Assembly (NCBI RefSeq): GCF_024722015.1
Contig: NZ_JANQBD010000013.1
Coordinates: forward strand, 174,694 to 238,693
Source of the DNA: Paenibacillus radicis (ex Xue et al. 2023)
GTDB lineage: Bacteria > Bacillota > Bacilli > Paenibacillales > NBRC-103111
Reading direction: 5' to 3'
Length of the DNA stretch: 64,000 bases
In this document: piece by piece, positions 51,127-60,131 of the stretch
How the letters are laid out: each line of letters starts with the position of its first letter
How positions within the stretch are numbered: the stretch's first letter is position 1
Program-made: the position numbers and the translations under genes
Notes under the pieces: model-generated
The model's database searches: none
What the model was told of the DNA's origin: nothing
The model's input: the letters and a program-made list of their open reading frames with translations, nothing else

Positions 51127-52131
51127 TTATCCTCCGATCTGTGACATTCTCCGCAGCGTAGGCATATGGCTTTGCTGCTCGCTGAGCAATGCCTTGGCCA
51201 TTTCATGGCTCTCCGGTTTAATATCCAACGCTTTAAGAAACAAATCCGCCAACGCCTGATCATTTCCGATATAAGTCTTCACGTTAAACTCATCCGACCA
51301 ATAGAGGCACGGCTTGATGTTCCCATCCGCTGTCAAACGGAGGCGATTGCAGGTTTGGCAAAAATGATCACTGACAGGATGAATCAGCCCAAATGATCCG
51401 AGAGCTCCTTCTATACGGAAATTTTGGGATGGGCCGTTGCCATAAACTTCTCCGGACGGATTTGCTGTCCAACCATGCTCCACACAGCGGTCCTTTACAG
51501 TACTAAGCGGTACATATTTGCTTTTCCAACCAGCATCGTCATGCCCGATTGGCATATATTCGATAAACCGCACCTGAACCTTACGGTCAATAGTCATTTG
51601 TAAAAAATCGTCGATCTCATCGTCGTTAACACCCTTCATCAGCACAACATTAAGTTTGATCGGATCTAAACCGACACGATAAGCAGCTTCTATACTATCC
51701 AGAACACGTTTAATGTCTCCGCCACGAGTGATGAGTGAAAAGCGATCAGCACGAAGGGAATCCAAGCTAATATTAATGCGAGTCAATCCGGCTGCACGCA
51801 GTTTTTCAGCCCGTCCGGCAAAATAAATACCGTTCGTTGTCAAAGCTATATCTTCAATACCAGGAATAGCCGATAATTGACCTATCAATTGTTCCAAGTT
51901 TTTTCTCACGAGCGGCTCACCACCGGTAATACGCAGCTTGCGAACACCAAGTCCAGCCAGCACTCTTACGACTTCATAGATTTCATCGAAGCTAAGCATG
52001 TTCTCCTCAGGCTCGAACTCCATCCCTTCCTCCGGCATGCAGTAAACACAACGCAGGTTGCAGCGATCGGTGACGGATATCCTCAAATAATCGTGAACCC
52101 TACCGTATCGATCCGTTAATATGGCTGACAT
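51127..52131 (-). CDS. moaA: GTP 3',8-cyclase
   Basis: A 334-aa radical-SAM enzyme that starts molybdenum-cofactor synthesis by rearranging GTP. The N-terminal cluster motif is DRCNLRCVYC (about 23), GGEPL follows near 70, the second 4Fe-4S cluster is in FCQTCNRLRLTADGNIKPCL (about 258-277), and the chain ends in the essential GG. GGAGG lies eight bases before the ATG at 52,131. It forms an operon with moeA. Confidence 0.95.
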   Translation of the reverse strand: MSAILTDRYGRVHDYLRISVTDRCNLRCVYCMPEEGMEFEPEENMLSFDEIYEVVRVLAGLGVRKLRITGGEPLVRKNLEQLIGQLSAIPGIEDIALTTNGIYFAGRAEKLRAAGLTRINISLDSLRADRFSLITRGGDIKRVLDSIEAAYRVGLDPIKLNVVLMKGVNDDEIDDFLQMTIDRKVQVRFIEYMPIGHDDAGWKSKYVPLSTVKDRCVEHGWTANPSGEVYGNGPSQNFRIEGALGSFGLIHPVSDHFCQTCNRLRLTADGNIKPCLYWSDEFNVKTYIGNDQALADLFLKALDIKPESHEMAKALLSEQQSHMPTLRRMSQIGG

Positions 52132-52296
52132 AACCGACACCTCCGATCCTCTGTCCAGTGAATTCCCGTTTATTTCAGTAGATAGCTACAATCCGATATC
52201 TCTTTATTATTTCATACTTCACTCAAAAAAAATAGATGCATGTCAACATTCCTTACATACAATATAATCAAGAACGTTTACTATTCAAATTAAAAC

Positions 52297-52929
52297 CTAC
52301 GACCTCTCCAAGCTGCGCAGCTCCTCAGGTGTATTAACATTTTCAGCAAAGTTCAATGATATGCCTTTATCCATAAAAGAACTCGATTCAGCCTCAGCAT
52401 AGTCCAACCGCTCCAAAAGTCCCATCATCCTGTATTGCTCAGCTTCGAGCAGTTCATTAACCACATTATGGCATCTTCTATGGTATATGGCATGCAGTGG
52501 CTGTAATCTGCCATTAAGCAAAGGAACCGCAGCATCGTAGCCTGCCTCTCCCTGACTTCGCCGCAGTGTAAGCAGCATTTCGGCGGCTCTGGAGGAGATG
52601 AATGGCATATCGCATGCAACGACCCATAGCTCGTTGTATTGCGCCACTGCCATTGCAGCTTGCAACCCTGCCAGCGGCCCCTTCCCTGGCTGCTGGTCGC
52701 AGACGAGCCTCACATGCTGCCCTGGCCATGACAGCTGCTGTTCAAACATAGCCGGTTCATTGGTGATGATAAGAACCTCACTGCAAATGATGCTCATCTC
52801 GGTTAGCTGCCGTTCTATGAACAGCTCCCCTTTTAAGCTCAGCATTGCTTTCATCCTGCCGCCCATTCGCCGATTATTTCCGCCGGCTAATATAACGCCT
52901 GAAATGGGCGGCTCACTTCTGTAATCCAC
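52297..52929 (-). CDS. mobA: Molybdenum cofactor guanylyltransferase
   Basis: A 210-aa nucleotidyltransferase that attaches GMP to the cofactor. It has GVILAGGNNRRMGG(RMK) at the start, LVCDQQPGKGPLAGLQAAM (about 75) and VACDMPFIS (about 105), the GTP and metal sites of MobA. The likely start is GTG 52,929, seven bases after GGAGG; the frame extends to 52,950. It supplies the bis-MGD form, although the sulfite-oxidase-fold enzyme in this cluster is not expected to need it. Confidence 0.88.
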   Translation of the reverse strand: MDYRSEPPISGVILAGGNNRRMGGRMKAMLSLKGELFIERQLTEMSIICSEVLIITNEPAMFEQQLSWPGQHVRLVCDQQPGKGPLAGLQAAMAVAQYNELWVVACDMPFISSRAAEMLLTLRRSQGEAGYDAAVPLLNGRLQPLHAIYHRRCHNVVNELLEAEQYRMMGLLERLDYAEAESSSFMDKGISLNFAENVNTPEELRSLERS

Positions 52930-53000
52930 CCCAGTTCCTCCATTCGTCACAGCAAATTCATTGCTTCACTGATAAGTCAGTTTAATCCCTTAGTCGCCTT

Positions 53001-53639
53001 TTAATTGCCTATTAATCTCTTTTCAAAAGATTTCCTCCAGCTATCAGCCAGAGCGTCAACTGCAAGCAATGCCTGAATGCCTGCCAAATTCGTCTTATCA
53101 TGATACTTCAGCCTGTTAGCTTCCGCAGCAGAGATTCCCAAAGAATGACGCTCAATCAACCTAAAATCATCCCCTGCCCAGACACTCCCTTCCTTCAATA
53201 CACGGAAATAGTAGCCTGTATAGCCCGTATTCTGCACTTGCTCTGGCAGCTCCGGCACTTTGTACTTCCATCCCAGCTTGAAGCATGGCTGCCGTGGCTG
53301 GCTGACTTGCACAACCGCTTCTCCTATCGCAAATATATCTCCAATATGGATGTCGGCCTCCAACAGCCCTGTAACGGTAAAATTTTCACCGAACGCTCCA
53401 TAGGAAAGTTTGCGCTCCAGCTTATCTTCCCAATATGCGTAATGCTCCTCGCAATAGGCGCAGACCGCTTTATCCTCTCCGCCGTGGTTGATCATATCCC
53501 CTTGCCCGTCGCCTTCCAATTGAGTGAAGGACAGCATCAATCTTTTATCTACGGGTTGTTTAAAAATACCGGTCTCCAGAGGCTTCCCCTTATAATCTAT
53601 AGTAACCGGCTTACTGATGTTAAGCGAGAGCAAATGCAA
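53001..53639 (-). CDS. MOSC-domain protein (YiiM-like)
   Basis: A 212-aa MOSC-domain protein. VEIGDIF-like AIGEAVVQVSQPRQPCFKLG (about 105-124) holds the conserved cysteine, and the N-terminus has YKGKPLETGIFKQPV and GGEDKAVCAYCEEHYAYWE. The family binds molybdenum cofactor and often detoxifies N-hydroxylated bases. It lies between mobA and the oxidoreductase, in keeping with a molybdenum-related role. The protein ends shortly before mobA. Confidence 0.87.
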   Translation of the reverse strand: MHLLSLNISKPVTIDYKGKPLETGIFKQPVDKRLMLSFTQLEGDGQGDMINHGGEDKAVCAYCEEHYAYWEDKLERKLSYGAFGENFTVTGLLEADIHIGDIFAIGEAVVQVSQPRQPCFKLGWKYKVPELPEQVQNTGYTGYYFRVLKEGSVWAGDDFRLIERHSLGISAAEANRLKYHDKTNLAGIQALLAVDALADSWRKSFEKRLIGN

Positions 53640-53695
53640 AACGATCTTCCTTCCTTTTTTATTATCACTTTTCTTACTATTACTTTCTCATGAGC

Positions 53696-55027
53696 CTAAG
53701 TGTGTCTTTTCCCTGGAACCCATGCATCATTATCATATCCTCGTACTTCCCAATATCCCATATGCTCTTCTTCTATTAATTCGATCGCCTGCAGCCATTT
53801 GACCGATTTATAAGCGTACATTTTTGGAACGACAAGTCTGACCGGCCCTCCCAATTGCTGCGGAAGTGGTTTGCCATCCATCAGTATCGCCACCATCACA
53901 TCTTCCAGCCGCGCCTGCTCCAAGGATAAGCAATCCGTATATACCTTATCCCCGGAATACATTTTAGCAAAACGGGCCTTACTCTTTACACCCGCTATTT
54001 TGAGCAGATCCGATAACGGAATGCCCTCCCAGGTCAAACTATAGACTGACCAACCAGTTACACAGTGAAAGTCGCTTACCTGGACCTTACGGGGAAGCTT
54101 CAATAATTCTTCCCAGCTCCAAGAAATCGGCTTATCTACCAATCCTGAAATGACGAACTGCCAGTTATCGCTTGAAAATGAAGGAATATCCGTTACGGTA
54201 TAAATCCGAAACTCACCCTTCCCCCCACCGCCAATAGGAGGATTAGATTCTGCAAGTGCTACCGGGGCAGGAAGCATATGATTGCCATCATTGTCGACCA
54301 GCTTATCAAGCTCCTCGCCACCTGTATCCGAGACTGATTTCATCCATCGGTAAAACGCAGGCCCCACACCAAATACTAGCACAAGTCCGGCAACTAGTCG
54401 CAAAAAGTTTGCTCGAGAAATCGGCGTTTTTTTCAAATACTCTACAAAAGCTTGAGGAGCCATCCGCCCTTCCACTTCAGCCCCTGATGATGCTGCTGCG
54501 ACCTTTTTTTCCAATTCCATAGACGCTTCGGCTTGGGCTAAAGCAGCCTTTATCTCCTGGGAACGCATGGACTTTAACCATCGGCTGCGGGAGATCGAAT
54601 GATAAGCAGCATAAGGAATGCCAACCCATGTAAATAAATCATGCAGCACTAATGATAGGTTGCTCCATATGGGTGGGAGGCTGCGGAACTGCCATAAAAT
54701 GAGTCCTGTAACGCTCCAGCCAACCAGCAGCCCCAGTACTATGATCAAGTTCCACCGCTGGTTCAGCTTGTTTCTGATTTGTTTCCAATGCTTAGGAATT
54801 AGCGGCACATACATGGCTATAACCAGAATGGATAAGAAACCGATTACAATATGCGCTTGCTTCATAAATACACGAAATGCTCCCAAATCGCCCCGAATCG
54901 AAGGGATATAAAGAATGATTCCCGTTACTGCAAGGAGCACAATAATCCAGGCATTCCATGCATGCAGCTTAGAAAGCTTCTTCCCGTACGATTCCTTCAG
55001 CCAGCCTCTCCATGAATCCATCCTCAT
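53696..55027 (-). CDS. Membrane-anchored molybdopterin oxidoreductase (sulfite-oxidase fold)
   Basis: A 443-aa protein. The N-terminal half has about four membrane helices, likely a cytochrome-b561-type or DUF4405-like electron carrier (AWIIVLLAVTGIILYIPS, HIVIGFLSILVIAMYVPL, LIIVLGLLVGWSVTGLIL). A linker and a fifth helix (about 215-235) lead to the molybdopterin domain (about 265-443), with the cofactor-binding cysteine in FHCVTGWSVYSLTW (about 325) and VRLVVPKMYAYKSVKWLQ near the end. A role in sulfite or methionine-sulfoxide-type reduction outside the membrane is likely, with electrons from quinol through the helices. It is a fusion of two usually separate parts (as in MsrP/MsrQ). Confidence 0.83.
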   Translation of the reverse strand: MRMDSWRGWLKESYGKKLSKLHAWNAWIIVLLAVTGIILYIPSIRGDLGAFRVFMKQAHIVIGFLSILVIAMYVPLIPKHWKQIRNKLNQRWNLIIVLGLLVGWSVTGLILWQFRSLPPIWSNLSLVLHDLFTWVGIPYAAYHSISRSRWLKSMRSQEIKAALAQAEASMELEKKVAAASSGAEVEGRMAPQAFVEYLKKTPISRANFLRLVAGLVLVFGVGPAFYRWMKSVSDTGGEELDKLVDNDGNHMLPAPVALAESNPPIGGGGKGEFRIYTVTDIPSFSSDNWQFVISGLVDKPISWSWEELLKLPRKVQVSDFHCVTGWSVYSLTWEGIPLSDLLKIAGVKSKARFAKMYSGDKVYTDCLSLEQARLEDVMVAILMDGKPLPQQLGGPVRLVVPKMYAYKSVKWLQAIELIEEEHMGYWEVRGYDNDAWVPGKRHT

Positions 55028-55309
55028 ACCGCCTCTCCTAGTTTAACGCCTCACTATCGTACCCTCTTATATTTAAGTATACGTATAAATCAAGTTGTTT
55101 GGTTGCATTCAAATCCTCTAACTACAAAAAGATTTCGTACCTTTGCAAATTGCCTATATGACTGATATTGTACCATACTGCATTCTGCCAAATATTACGT
55201 AAACCTTAATTATCTCTTTGAGCACAAAATATCCCCACAAAGTGGGGTCTTGCTTCGAAGTTGATTCAGATACTTTGCGGGGAGCCCCAAACATAAATTC
55301 TATATATGC

Positions 55310-55347
55310 AAAAAAAGCATGGCTCGCCCTCGCGGCAGCCCATGCTC
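55310..55347 (-). terminator. Terminator after the PPDK regulatory gene
   Basis: On the minus strand AGCATGGG and CCATGCT pair around a GC-rich loop and are followed by TTTTTTT. A further hairpin, CCCCACAAAGTGGGG, lies at 55,231-55,245, toward the oxidoreductase gene. Confidence 0.8.
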
Positions 55348-55366
55348 TATCTTATATAAATTAAGG

Positions 55367-56167
55367 TCACAAATAACCCATAATAATACCGGCAGTTTCT
55401 TCAATCGCCTTATCTGTTACGTTAATAATAGGACAACCTACCTGATTCATCAGCTTTTGTGCGTAGTCGAGCTCCTCCATAATCCGTTCCATAGCCGCAT
55501 ACTTCGCGCCAAATGGTAAACCAACCGCTTTTAACCGTTCCGTTCTTATTTTTAACAGCTTGTCCGGATCCATAGTAAGACCGACAATCCGCGAACCCGG
55601 CAGCATAAATAGCTCTCTAGGCGGTTTCACCTCAGGAACAAGCGGCAGATTCGTTACTTTCAACCCTTTATGAGCCAAAAAAATACTAAGCGGAGTCTTT
55701 GATGTTCTGGACACGCCGATCAGGACGATTTCGGCCTTCAGCAATGCACTCGTATCACGACCATCATCACATTTGACTGCAAATTCAATCGCTTCGACAC
55801 GCTTAAAATAGTCATCATCCATCTCGTGCTGCAGCCCGGGCTTACGCTTCGGCGAATCATTGAAGGTGTCGATGAATGCCTGCATCATCGGTCCCATGAT
55901 GTCCACAGCACGAACTCCCAAACGGATCGCTTCCTCGCGCATCATTTCCCGAAGCTCAGGCTGGACAAGTGTGTAAGCGACAAAACCGCCTCGACTTGCA
56001 GCTGACTCCATAATGGTCCGAATCTCATCTTCATGCTTAATATGGCCGATACGCTTTGTTGTAACTTGATGTGCGTCAAATTGCCGGATCGTCGCTTTCA
56101 CAACTGCCTCGGCAGTTTCACCTACGGAATCCGAGCAAATGGTAATCTCATAGTGCTGATCTTTCAT
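55367..56167 (-). CDS. Pyruvate, phosphate dikinase regulatory protein (PSRP)
   Basis: A 266-aa bifunctional kinase/phosphorylase of the DUF299 family (YqfL in Bacillus) that switches pyruvate, phosphate dikinase or PEP synthase off with ADP and on with phosphate. The P-loop is GVSRTSKTPLSIFLA (about 152-166); the start ITICSDSVGETAEAV is typical. It lies 57 bases downstream of ccpN, the same order as yqzB-yqfL in Bacillus, and AAGGAG precedes the ATG. It links carbon-source choice to PEP formation. Confidence 0.9.
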   Translation of the reverse strand: MKDQHYEITICSDSVGETAEAVVKATIRQFDAHQVTTKRIGHIKHEDEIRTIMESAASRGGFVAYTLVQPELREMMREEAIRLGVRAVDIMGPMMQAFIDTFNDSPKRKPGLQHEMDDDYFKRVEAIEFAVKCDDGRDTSALLKAEIVLIGVSRTSKTPLSIFLAHKGLKVTNLPLVPEVKPPRELFMLPGSRIVGLTMDPDKLLKIRTERLKAVGLPFGAKYAAMERIMEELDYAQKLMNQVGCPIINVTDKAIEETAGIIMGYL

Positions 56168-56224
56168 CCGTTCATACTCCTTCTTTCGTGGTTGTTAATT
56201 TCGCCAAAGAGTCTCTGCCCTGTT

Positions 56225-56872
56225 TTAAGGTTCTGTAGCTAGCTCCAGCAAAATTTGCGTCATTGTCGTCTTACTCACACGGCCTACTACTTCCCATCGG
56301 CTGCGGCCCGGGCTGGAATCAGCTTGAGAACGAATAACAACCGGCAAACTATCTACTTGATGGTGCATCATTTTACGTGCGGCATCTATTACTAATTCCT
56401 CGGCCTCTACGTGAATCACATTCGGCTCACGCGTCATAACCATACTGACAGGCATTGATGCTGCAGCTGTATTTCCGAGCGTAAATTTCAATAAATCTTT
56501 TCTGGAAATAACTCCGGACAAGCAGCTTTCTTCATCGACCACGATTAAACTCCCTACATCTTCCATAAAAAGGGACACCACAGCATCATGAACCGAGGAT
56601 GTTTCCTTTACTATTACTGGTATCGATTTAACATCTTTCACTTTTAAGGCCTTTAGTCTACGGGATGCCTGACTTCCCGATGATATTTCCGAGCCGGGTG
56701 TATATCCCACTTTGGGCTTTGCATCAACATAGCCGAGCATAACCAGCAAAGCGAGGTCGGAACGCAGCGTTGGTCTGCTTAAACCAAGCATCTCGGCAAT
56801 CTGCTCTCCTGTGATCGGCGCATGCAGTTTAACCAGTTCCACAATATGCAATTGACGAGCTGTCAGTTCGAT
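56225..56872 (-). CDS. ccpN: CcpN-type gluconeogenesis repressor with a probable ATC start codon
   Basis: A 215-aa regulator. An N-terminal helix-turn-helix (HAPITGEQIAEMLGLSRPTL) is followed by two CBS domains (about 80-140 and 145-205: SLIVVDEESCLSGVISRKDL, MMHHQVDSLPVVI). The first in-frame usual start, TTG 56,851, would remove residues IELTARQ that match the start of CcpN and has no ribosome site. GGGAGG lies eight bases before an ATC at 56,872, so that codon is the likely start. CcpN represses gapB and pckA during growth on sugar in Bacillus. It is divergent from glpX. Confidence 0.87.
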   Translation of the reverse strand: MELTARQLHIVELVKLHAPITGEQIAEMLGLSRPTLRSDLALLVMLGYVDAKPKVGYTPGSEISSGSQASRRLKALKVKDVKSIPVIVKETSSVHDAVVSLFMEDVGSLIVVDEESCLSGVISRKDLLKFTLGNTAAASMPVSMVMTREPNVIHVEAEELVIDAARKMMHHQVDSLPVVIRSQADSSPGRSRWEVVGRVSKTTMTQILLELATEP

Positions 56873-56902
56873 GACCGAAACCTCCCTGTCGCAAATCTTA
56901 TC

Positions 56903-57060
56903 TTATTTGTGTTCATTACATCTATTGTATCAAAAAAAGTGTTTTATTTGTATAAATAATAGGTTACATTGATATAGAGTACATTATATTCCTAAAAAAT
57001 ACACAAATAAACCTTTTATAACTCCTATTTGTTGCGCACTTTATATGAAATAATTATACT
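56903..57060. promoter_or_regulatory. Divergent ccpN-glpX control region with repeated TATTTGT boxes
   Basis: TTATTTGT occurs at 56,903-56,910 and 56,944-56,951, its inverse ACAAATAA at 57,003-57,010, and TATTTGT at 57,026-57,032. The last abuts the -35 of a glpX promoter, TTGCGC (57,032-57,037) and TATACT (57,055-57,060), spaced 17. These boxes are candidates for CcpN binding. Confidence 0.5.
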
Positions 57061-57116
57061 ATAGTTGAAATGATGTGTAACTTATATTTTAAATAATGGT
57101 TCTGGGAGGACTTATC

Positions 57117-58085
57117 ATGGAAAGAGAATTAGCGTTGGAAATTGTCAGAGTCACCGAATTAGCCGCTTTGTCTGCAGCCCAATGGATGGGACGGGGAGAT
57201 AAAAATCAAGCTGACGGAGCCGCAACAACAGCTATGCGAACTATGTTTGATTCCGTGTCGGTTCAAGGCACTGTAGTTATAGGTGAAGGAGAGATGGACG
57301 AGGCTCCGATGCTTTATATCGGAGAACAGGTTGGCAACGGTCAGGGACCGGAGGTAGACATTGCTGTAGACCCCTTAGAGGGAACGGATCTCGTTGCCAA
57401 GGGATTGAATAACGCACTGGCTGTCATTGCTATGGCGAACAAGGGCTGCCTCCTTCATGCCCCTGATATGTATATGGCCAAGCTTGCTGTAGGTCCCGCC
57501 CTAACTGGCAAACTTCAGCTTGATGACCCGCTTGAAGTGACTTTACAGAAGGCTGCCCAGCATCTGGATAAACCATTAAGCAACCTAACCGTCATGATTC
57601 TGGATCGGGAACGTCATCAAGATCATATCCAGACACTTCGCCGTGTAGGTGTGCGTATTAAACTACTAAGCGATGGCGATGTAGCGGGAGCCATGGCCCC
57701 CGCTCTGTCAGAATCAGGTATTGATCTGTATGTAGGATCGGGAGGGGCGCCAGAAGGCGTGTTAGCCGCAGCAGCGCTGCGCTGTTTAGGTGGTGAATTA
57801 CTGGGACGTCTTATGCCGTCTAATGAAGAAGAGCTTGAACGATGCCGTCAAATGGGATTAAAGGACCCCTTAAAACTATTAACGATGGACGATATGATTG
57901 GTACGCAAGATGTATTTTTTGCAGCCACAGGAATAACACCGGGGGAATTTCTAGGAGGAGTTCAATACTTAGGCAATCAGCGTGCAGAGACACATTCCAT
58001 TGTCATGAGAGCGAAAACAAAAACAGTTCGTTTCATCCGCACTATTCATTACCTTCCTAACAAACCGTTGCTTGGTGATCTGTAA
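57117..58085 (+). CDS. glpX: Class II fructose-1,6-bisphosphatase
   Basis: A 322-aa GlpX-type phosphatase that converts fructose 1,6-bisphosphate to fructose 6-phosphate in gluconeogenesis. Metal-site motifs are VVIGEGEMDEAPML (about 53-66) and DIAVDPLEGTDL (about 78-89), and GSGGAPEGVLAAAALRCLGG (about 205-224) marks the substrate site. The frame is open to 57,096, but GGGAGGA lies about six bases before the ATG at 57,117. Its divergence from ccpN and shared boxes suggest direct control by CcpN. Confidence 0.93.
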   Translation: MERELALEIVRVTELAALSAAQWMGRGDKNQADGAATTAMRTMFDSVSVQGTVVIGEGEMDEAPMLYIGEQVGNGQGPEVDIAVDPLEGTDLVAKGLNNALAVIAMANKGCLLHAPDMYMAKLAVGPALTGKLQLDDPLEVTLQKAAQHLDKPLSNLTVMILDRERHQDHIQTLRRVGVRIKLLSDGDVAGAMAPALSESGIDLYVGSGGAPEGVLAAAALRCLGGELLGRLMPSNEEELERCRQMGLKDPLKLLTMDDMIGTQDVFFAATGITPGEFLGGVQYLGNQRAETHSIVMRAKTKTVRFIRTIHYLPNKPLLGDL

Positions 58086-58189
58086 GTTTGTTGCTTTCAA
58101 TCTGCCTTCATCTGGCTTTAGTCCAGAACCGTTCGGTCCCCGAAGGCGGATGTTCTATGTCTTGCTTTAAATTTCATCTATGCGTTATT

Positions 58190-58247
58190 CATCCCCATGG
58201 TAATGCTCAGCGATACTTATCACTCGGTGACGTTTATCATGGGGATG
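58190..58247. terminator. Hairpin between glpX and the Myb-like gene
   Basis: CATCCCCATG (58,190-58,199) and CATGGGGATG (58,238-58,247) form a perfect 10-base stem, with a TCAC-TCG-GTGA hairpin inside. No long T run follows, so termination is probable but not certain. Confidence 0.5.
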
Positions 58248-58255
58248 GTAATTGT

Positions 58256-58594
58256 TCAAGAATTACAATATGCATCCCGAAAAGCCCGCAATAGCTGATC
58301 CATATCCGGTTTAACACCTGTTTCATTCACTTTAGTCTTAACTAGATACAAGTATCTGTAGAAACTCATCATCACCGGGGATGATTCCTCATCTTTACAA
58401 ATTGAAATCAGCCCGATACTTTGTTTTTCTCCTCGTTCCCTTTTAACTTCCAGTCTATAAGCCCGATCTTTTATCGTTTTTACACTTCGGTTCGGGAGAT
58501 GCTGAAGGATCTCTTGGATATCCCCTGAAGGATAATATTTCTTTATGAATTCATCTTCCCACGTACTCCAACCCTTTTTCTTTAATTCCACCAA
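58256..58594 (-). CDS. Myb/SANT-like small DNA-binding protein
   Basis: A 112-aa protein whose first 50 residues (GWSTWEDEFIKKYYP, then IQEILQHLPNRSVKTIKDRA) follow the tryptophan-spaced helix pattern of SANT/Myb domains, seen in bacteria mostly in phage and spore-regulator proteins such as RsfA. The C-terminal half is unrecognised. AAGGAAGAG precedes a TTG-GTG start pair at 58,594/58,591. Its target is unknown. It is a single gene. Confidence 0.6.
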   Translation of the reverse strand: MVELKKKGWSTWEDEFIKKYYPSGDIQEILQHLPNRSVKTIKDRAYRLEVKRERGEKQSIGLISICKDEESSPVMMSFYRYLYLVKTKVNETGVKPDMDQLLRAFRDAYCNS

Positions 58595-58791
58595 AGCTCT
58601 TCCTTTCGAACAAACTAGACCAAGTATACTTCACTTCAAATATTTTCTAAATTATTATATAACAAATTTATTAAGAAAATTCGGTATAAATGTTAAGTAA
58701 ATATTAGCTAGCTTAATTATGGCTCCAACGGATAATCTGGTCTCCTATCACGAAGACTAATAACATCTATCGTGAGAAGGGGGCCGTATTT

Positions 58792-59829
58792 ATGAAACCA
58801 CTATCCTGTTTGCATGCAATTTTATCACTTAGTATCCTAGGATTAACCCTCACCGGCTGCACATTTCAACCTAAATTAAAACAAAATTCCAATGGGATAC
58901 CTCCCCAGCAGGTGGAAGCCCCCGACCCAACCATTAAAACCACAGAGTCCAAGTCAACGGTTCCACTCGATCCTTTGGTCCGCTTTCCGGAGTGGCCAAT
59001 TCCTGGAATTCCTCCTGTAGATAATGGACAGCCGCGAGCTCAAGCTCAACCGGAACAAGCAGCTCCCCAGCCTGAACCGGTGCCACCGCCCGTACCTCAA
59101 GTGAAAAAACCAGTCAAACAAGAAAAGCCTGCTCACACTGCAACTTCCCAGCAAAACAACCGTGGTAAGCGTCTTACCTTATCTCAATTGGTTAAAAAGT
59201 ATCCGGATCTTCTGCTACTCAAAGGCTCCTCAGACTCCAAAAAAATAGCGCTCACCTTTGATGACGCCCCGGACACCCACTTTACTCCGCAGGTTTTGGA
59301 TGTATTGAAAAAACATAACGTCAAAGCAACATTTTTCATCGTAGGCCGCCTTGCTGAGAAGCATCCTGACGTCGTTAAACGAATGGTTAAGGAGGGCCAT
59401 ATTATTGGCAATCACACCTACAACCATGCACTGCTTACCAAACTGTCAGATGAACAGTACCACACCCAAGTTAATAAAACGCAAAAAATACTTAGAAATA
59501 TAATCGGTTATACCCCCAAACTTCTTCGTCCTCCATACGGTGAAATTTCAGAAAGTCAGTTGCTTTGGGCTTCCGAGCATCAATTGGTGGTTGTTAACTG
59601 GAATGTTGATTCCTTGGATTGGAAGCAATTGAGCCAGCAGCAAGTGACCACCAATATTTTATCCAATGCCAAGGCTGGGTCCATTATCCTTCAGCATTCT
59701 GGTGGTGGTTCGAACCAGGACTTATCAGGAACTGTTAATGCACTTCCCACTATTATTGAGTCCTTACGCTCCAAGGGCTATCAACTGGTTACATTGCCTG
59801 ATTTGCTGCATGTATCCAAACAGCTCTAG
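58792..59829 (+). CDS. Polysaccharide deacetylase lipoprotein (NodB domain)
   Basis: A 345-aa lipoprotein. The lipobox LTLTGC (about 18-23) is followed by a proline/glutamine-rich linker (about 35-120) and a NodB domain (about 145-340) with TFDDAPDT (metal and base aspartates), HTYNH (metal histidines), RPPYGE, and the late NWNVDSLDW and ILQHSGGG motifs. It should remove acetyl groups from peptidoglycan or a wall glycan. The ribosome site AGAAGGGGG precedes the ATG. Confidence 0.9.
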   Translation: MKPLSCLHAILSLSILGLTLTGCTFQPKLKQNSNGIPPQQVEAPDPTIKTTESKSTVPLDPLVRFPEWPIPGIPPVDNGQPRAQAQPEQAAPQPEPVPPPVPQVKKPVKQEKPAHTATSQQNNRGKRLTLSQLVKKYPDLLLLKGSSDSKKIALTFDDAPDTHFTPQVLDVLKKHNVKATFFIVGRLAEKHPDVVKRMVKEGHIIGNHTYNHALLTKLSDEQYHTQVNKTQKILRNIIGYTPKLLRPPYGEISESQLLWASEHQLVVVNWNVDSLDWKQLSQQQVTTNILSNAKAGSIILQHSGGGSNQDLSGTVNALPTIIESLRSKGYQLVTLPDLLHVSKQL

Positions 59830-59904
59830 CAGTTACATAAAATGAATCCAAAACGCTCAAACTACATTATGTCTATTAATAAGCGTAAGGGGGAACTCGT
59901 TTTT

Positions 59905-60129
59905 ATGAGTCATCTGACAGAAATCATCGACAACCATAATAATTTGGATGGCGTATTTTCCATAGTCAAGCATTACGGAGTAAGCGCTGAATTCGTTACC
60001 GATGCGTTAGTGCAGCGATTCGAACAAATCCAAAAAAATGACGAGGAATCCGAAGGCAGTACGGAGGAAGAAAAGGTGTATTGCGAGGAAATCTTAAATA
60101 CTTTGAATCAATATTATGCACGGCTTTAA
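59905..60129 (+). CDS. Hypothetical 74-aa helical protein
   Basis: A small acidic helical protein (SHLTEIIDNHNNLDGVFSIV at the start, ending ILNTLNQYYARL). AAGGGGGAAC precedes the ATG at 59,905 by about eight bases; an upstream extension to 59,842 lacks such a site. I recognise no family. It follows the deacetylase gene on the same strand by 75 bases and ends at a strong terminator, so the two may share a transcript. Confidence 0.6.
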   Translation: MSHLTEIIDNHNNLDGVFSIVKHYGVSAEFVTDALVQRFEQIQKNDEESEGSTEEEKVYCEEILNTLNQYYARL

Positions 60130-60131
60130 GA

